From an uncultured Chlamydiaceae bacterium (lineage in GTDB: Bacteria; Chlamydiota; Chlamydiia; Chlamydiales; Parachlamydiaceae), in assembly GCA_945957185.1 (NCBI GenBank), contig CAMFKA010000057.1, positions 1-10,722 of the forward strand: a stretch of 10,722 nucleotides of DNA. Direction: 5' to 3'. Below the pieces are notes generated by a model. The model was not told the origin of the DNA and did not search any database. It worked only from the letters and a program-made list of their open reading frames with translations. Positions 8,298 through 10,722 of the stretch are shown piece by piece. Position numbers and translations under genes: made by a program. Each line of letters opens with the position of its first letter. Position 1 is the stretch's first letter.

Positions 8298-10440
8298 TAT
8301 CTTTATTGCACTCTTTACTTCCGCAAGTTTATTTGCGTCTGCTCTCTTCGCCGACGACCTCGCACCCAACAAAATCGATGTCCATCTTTTGCGTCCTACC
8401 TACTCCGAAGGGGTTTTACGCACCGACTGTGGAGGAGTCATCACCTCCGATGATCTCCGCATCCAAGCCAAAGAATTGATCTACACAAAAAAAGAGGGCT
8501 CTCATCACGTCACTGCACAAGGGGAGCTCTGCATCGAATGCGGCGTTTACACTTTTGTGGGCGACCGCCTCGAATACGACATCACCGAACGTGTCGGCGT
8601 CATCTACAATGGTAGAACTGCAATGGAGCCTTGGTTCTTCGGCGGAGAAGAAATCCATCTCCTCGCAGACGGCAGCTATTTGGTGCGGAACGCTTTTTTG
8701 ACGACATCGGAAAATTTCGAATACGACTGGATCATCCTCTCCGAGCGCGCTACATTGACTCAAAACCTCTACCTTAATGCTCAAGGGGTAAAATTCAAAT
8801 TTTTACACCTCCCCGCCATCTCCATCCCATCCATTCGCGCTAACCTAGACGCCATTTTCGATCTACCCGTACGCTTTTCCGTAAAATGGGGAGGAAAGCA
8901 AGGTTCACGTGTAGGGATGAAGTACGGGTTGATGTCCTGGAAAAATTGGAAAGCTTTTCTTCGCCTTGACTACCGCTTTAGGCTAGGTGTGGGCGGAGGC
9001 ATCGAACTCTACTACCATTCGGATGATAAAGTAGAAACTTTTGAATCGATCAATTACATCTCCCGAGACTCCACACTAGTCGCTCCCGGCGAACGCACGC
9101 GCTACCGCTTTCAAGGGGTTTATCAAAACAAACTCTACGACGACACCGTCGATGTCACCCTGACATACGACAAACTAAGCGACTCCGATATGGCTACAGA
9201 CTATAACGACAGAGGCCTTGAGCTCGACACCGCAGGACGCACGCAACTACTTCTACATAAGCAACACGAAGCGTGGGTTGGAAATTTCATTGCCCGCGCA
9301 CGCGTCAACACTTTCCAAACGTTGAAGCAGGAGCTCCCCACCCTCCAGACGGCTACGATTCCCCTTTCGCTTATTGACGACAAACTTGTTTGGGAAAATA
9401 ATTCTCAAGCTTCCTACCTCGACTTCATCTACCAAAAAGGGATCCCTCACGTCCAAGACTACAGTTCGACACGGCTAGACCTGCTTCAAAGACTTTACCG
9501 ACCGATCCGCAGCAATGGATGGGTTCTTACTCCGGCAGTAGGCGGCCGCGCCCTATTTTATGGGAACACCAAAATTCACGATCGACCCAAAACCGGACAC
9601 GCTCGTTGGGCCGCATCAGCGAACCTCTCGTGCGACCTCACCAAAAGGTTTGCGCGCTCCTATGGCAACGTCCGCCACGTTATCAAGCCGTATAGCAGCT
9701 ACCAATACTGGACGCTGGCAACGACATCCCCAAACGACCACTACATCTTTGATATCGATGATGGATTGACAAGGCTAAATCAATGGAAACTGGGATGTGA
9801 AAATTCTGTTTATGGAAAGACGAGGACGGGTTCTATCGAGCGGTTATTCCATTTGGACCTCTTCACCTACCTCTTTTTTGACACTCCCGAAATCGGTGTC
9901 GTCTGCCCCAAAGTCTATGCGCTGGGAACTTTCCGCTCGTGGGGGATTTTGAGACACACTATCGACACCGCTTGGGATTTTCAACACGGAGAGCTCGATC
10001 ACATCAATTTCCGAACGGAATGGACGGTCAATGCTGACCTCGCCTTTGCGGGGGAATACCGCCACCGCGATGTGTGGGCGTGGCGAAAAGCCGATTACAC
10101 CAATTTTTTTCTGGATTCTTTCAGAACGGAAAAAGAGCTTTTGAATTCTTCTTTATCGGATCGGAGGGACACCGTTCTGCTGCATTGCTTTTATCGTTTC
10201 CACCCCTGCTACGCTCTGGAATTTGAATCGCGGACCGGATGGAACCGTAGATTTGAACCTTCGTATAACGAATTCGAAGTCGATCTCCACGCCACCCTCA
10301 GGTCGGCATGGAATGTCAAGTTAGGATACGAACGGAAGGAGTACGGCGGAGTGGAACACCGTTTCACCATCGGCGTTGCCTTAGGAATCCCACGTCCCGA
10401 CAAGCCGCATGTGTCGCCACCGCCCTTCTTCGATTATTAA
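8284..10440 (+). CDS. lptD: LptD/OstA-like outer-membrane LPS-assembly protein
   Basis: This 718-residue protein begins with a signal peptide (hydrophobic 5-22, likely cleavage after LFA at 21-23). Residues about 30-110 form an OstA/LptA-type beta-jellyroll: GGVITSDDLRIQAKELIY, then HHVTAQGELCIECGVYTFVGDRLEYD, then VGVIYNGR, the repeated strand pattern of this domain. From about 190 onward the protein is rich in alternating aromatic/polar strands typical of an outer-membrane barrel, with an aromatic C-terminal residue (Tyr). LptD inserts LPS into the outer leaflet after delivery by LptA. Length is slightly short but normal for compact LptD proteins. Cysteines occur at C49, C83 and C86 and in the barrel, so disulfides are possible, but I cannot map the enterobacterial pairs. 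It overlaps the HEAT gene by 14 bases and has no strong Shine-Dalgarno (only GGAA at 8271-8274), so translation is probably coupled. Another LptD-family barrel role cannot be excluded. Confidence 0.72.
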   Translation: MSLNSIFIALFTSASLFASALFADDLAPNKIDVHLLRPTYSEGVLRTDCGGVITSDDLRIQAKELIYTKKEGSHHVTAQGELCIECGVYTFVGDRLEYDITERVGVIYNGRTAMEPWFFGGEEIHLLADGSYLVRNAFLTTSENFEYDWIILSERATLTQNLYLNAQGVKFKFLHLPAISIPSIRANLDAIFDLPVRFSVKWGGKQGSRVGMKYGLMSWKNWKAFLRLDYRFRLGVGGGIELYYHSDDKVETFESINYISRDSTLVAPGERTRYRFQGVYQNKLYDDTVDVTLTYDKLSDSDMATDYNDRGLELDTAGRTQLLLHKQHEAWVGNFIARARVNTFQTLKQELPTLQTATIPLSLIDDKLVWENNSQASYLDFIYQKGIPHVQDYSSTRLDLLQRLYRPIRSNGWVLTPAVGGRALFYGNTKIHDRPKTGHARWAASANLSCDLTKRFARSYGNVRHVIKPYSSYQYWTLATTSPNDHYIFDIDDGLTRLNQWKLGCENSVYGKTRTGSIERLFHLDLFTYLFFDTPEIGVVCPKVYALGTFRSWGILRHTIDTAWDFQHGELDHINFRTEWTVNADLAFAGEYRHRDVWAWRKADYTNFFLDSFRTEKELLNSSLSDRRDTVLLHCFYRFHPCYALEFESRTGWNRRFEPSYNEFEVDLHATLRSAWNVKLGYERKEYGGVEHRFTIGVALGIPRPDKPHVSPPPFFDY

Positions 10441-10482
10441 GAGCAGGGAGGCCTGGCTGAGTGTAGCTACTTTTGCTTGACA

Positions 10483-10537
10483 GCCTCGCGAATGTGTAAA
10501 CCCACTGAGATACCAGGTCGAGGACGACCTGGCTACC
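10483..10537 (-). repeat. REP-like unit, left copy
   Basis: Read on the minus strand, the unit starts GGTAG, followed by a perfect 8-bp hairpin (CCAGGTCG/CGACCTGG, 4-nt loop), then TATC and a tail ending CATTCGCGAGGC. A GTAG head directly before a palindrome is the hallmark of REP sequences mobilised by RAYT (REP-associated tyrosine) transposases. It matches the right copy at 49 of 55 positions without gaps. Confidence 0.75.
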
Positions 10538-10559
10538 CCGCATCTAGAGCACACCTCAA

Positions 10560-10614
10560 GGTAGCCAGGGCGTCCCCGCCCTGGTATCGCAGTGGATTTA
10601 TACATTCGCGAGGC
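10560..10614 (+). repeat. REP-like unit, right copy
   Basis: The unit starts GGTAG, followed by an 8-bp perfect hairpin (CCAGGGCG/CGCCCTGG, loop TCCC), then TATC and the tail ending CATTCGCGAGGC. Relative to the left copy, two of the six differences are a T-A to G-C change at paired stem positions, so the hairpin is kept. No RAYT gene lies in the window. Confidence 0.75.
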
Positions 10615-10722
10615 TTCAAACTCATTTTTCAACCAGAAATAGCCACACTCTTGCAAAAGATAATGCGCAATTAGAGCGCCTAGCGCGACTGATTTTATAG
10701 CCCACTGCGACGCAGGAGCTGT

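Larger units (their letters stand above)
10459..10650. repeat. BIME-like element: two inverted REP-type units within a longer inverted repeat
   Basis: Two 55-nt units face each other across a 22-nt spacer (10538-10559). Outward of them the symmetry continues with gaps: GAGTGTAGCTA at 10459-10469 mirrors TAGCCACACTC at 10640-10650 with one mismatch, and TTGACA at 10477-10482 mirrors a TTCAA on the right. The right flank carries about 14 extra bases. The element starts 18 bases after the lptD-like stop codon, so it may also protect or terminate that mRNA. The remaining 72 bases to the window end show no gene; AGGAG near 10715 could be the ribosome binding site of a gene beyond the window. Confidence 0.85.

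Noticed and set aside
10483..10614. CRISPR array or tRNA cluster.
   Set aside because: The repeats are inverted, only two copies exist and there is a single spacer; no cloverleaf could be folded.
10381..10674. Open frames on both strands across the terminal repeat (10381-10656 minus, 10477-10674 plus) with similar peptides containing IPGRGRPGY.
   Set aside because: The peptides mirror each other because they translate the two arms of the inverted repeat; one also overlaps the lptD-like gene. They are repeat artefacts.
10691..10722. Third REP copy starting at the window end, from a CCCACTGCGA match.
   Set aside because: The match is only about ten bases, and the following GCAGGAGCTGT does not reproduce the hairpin; the window ends before it could be judged.

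Overview
The window looks like a piece of a Gram-negative chromosome. It most resembles an environmental (amoeba-associated) member of the Chlamydiae, such as the Waddlia/Criblamydia/Parachlamydia group. That placement is inference: there is no rRNA or other marker gene. It rests on three things: a very large, unrecognised, polar protein with Ser/Pro-rich tails (effector-like), a secreted HEAT-repeat protein joined to an LptD/OstA-type outer-membrane protein, and moderate GC with an AT-richer accessory-looking gene.

Layout. Positions 1-185 are non-coding and hold a nested inverted repeat (61-116), a candidate promoter and a strong ribosome binding site. A 1046-residue protein of unknown function (186-3326, +) follows; it contains what looks like an internal domain duplication. 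A long GC-rich inverted repeat (3364-3471), built from 8-bp units, fills the gap between its 3' end and the 3' end of a convergent two-gene operon on the minus strand. In transcription order that operon is a CrtI/carotenoid isomerase/retinol saturase-type FAD protein (6477-4894) and then an amine-oxidase-type FAD protein (4894-3470). Stop and start share one base (TAATG). A 137-bp divergent intergenic region (6478-6614) separates it from a plus-strand pair: a secreted HEAT-repeat protein (6615-8297) and an LptD-like outer-membrane barrel protein (8284-10440), overlapping by 14 bp. The last 282 bases carry no gene, but hold two 55-nt REP-like hairpin units in inverted orientation (10483-10537 and 10560-10614) inside a longer inverted repeat, an arrangement like a BIME.

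How the genes work together. The two flavoproteins are translationally linked and probably act in one pathway on a hydrophobic (isoprenoid, carotenoid-like or lipid) substrate; the substrate cannot be read from the sequence. The HEAT protein and the LptD-like protein both carry signal peptides and probably serve envelope biogenesis, with the barrel in the outer membrane and the HEAT protein in the periplasm. The 1046-residue protein stands alone.

The main leads are the REP/BIME-type element with compensatory stem changes, a divergent relative of it at 61-116, the 8-bp-periodic palindrome at 3364-3471, and the internal duplication in the large unknown protein. No complete new multi-gene defence or metabolic system is evident.
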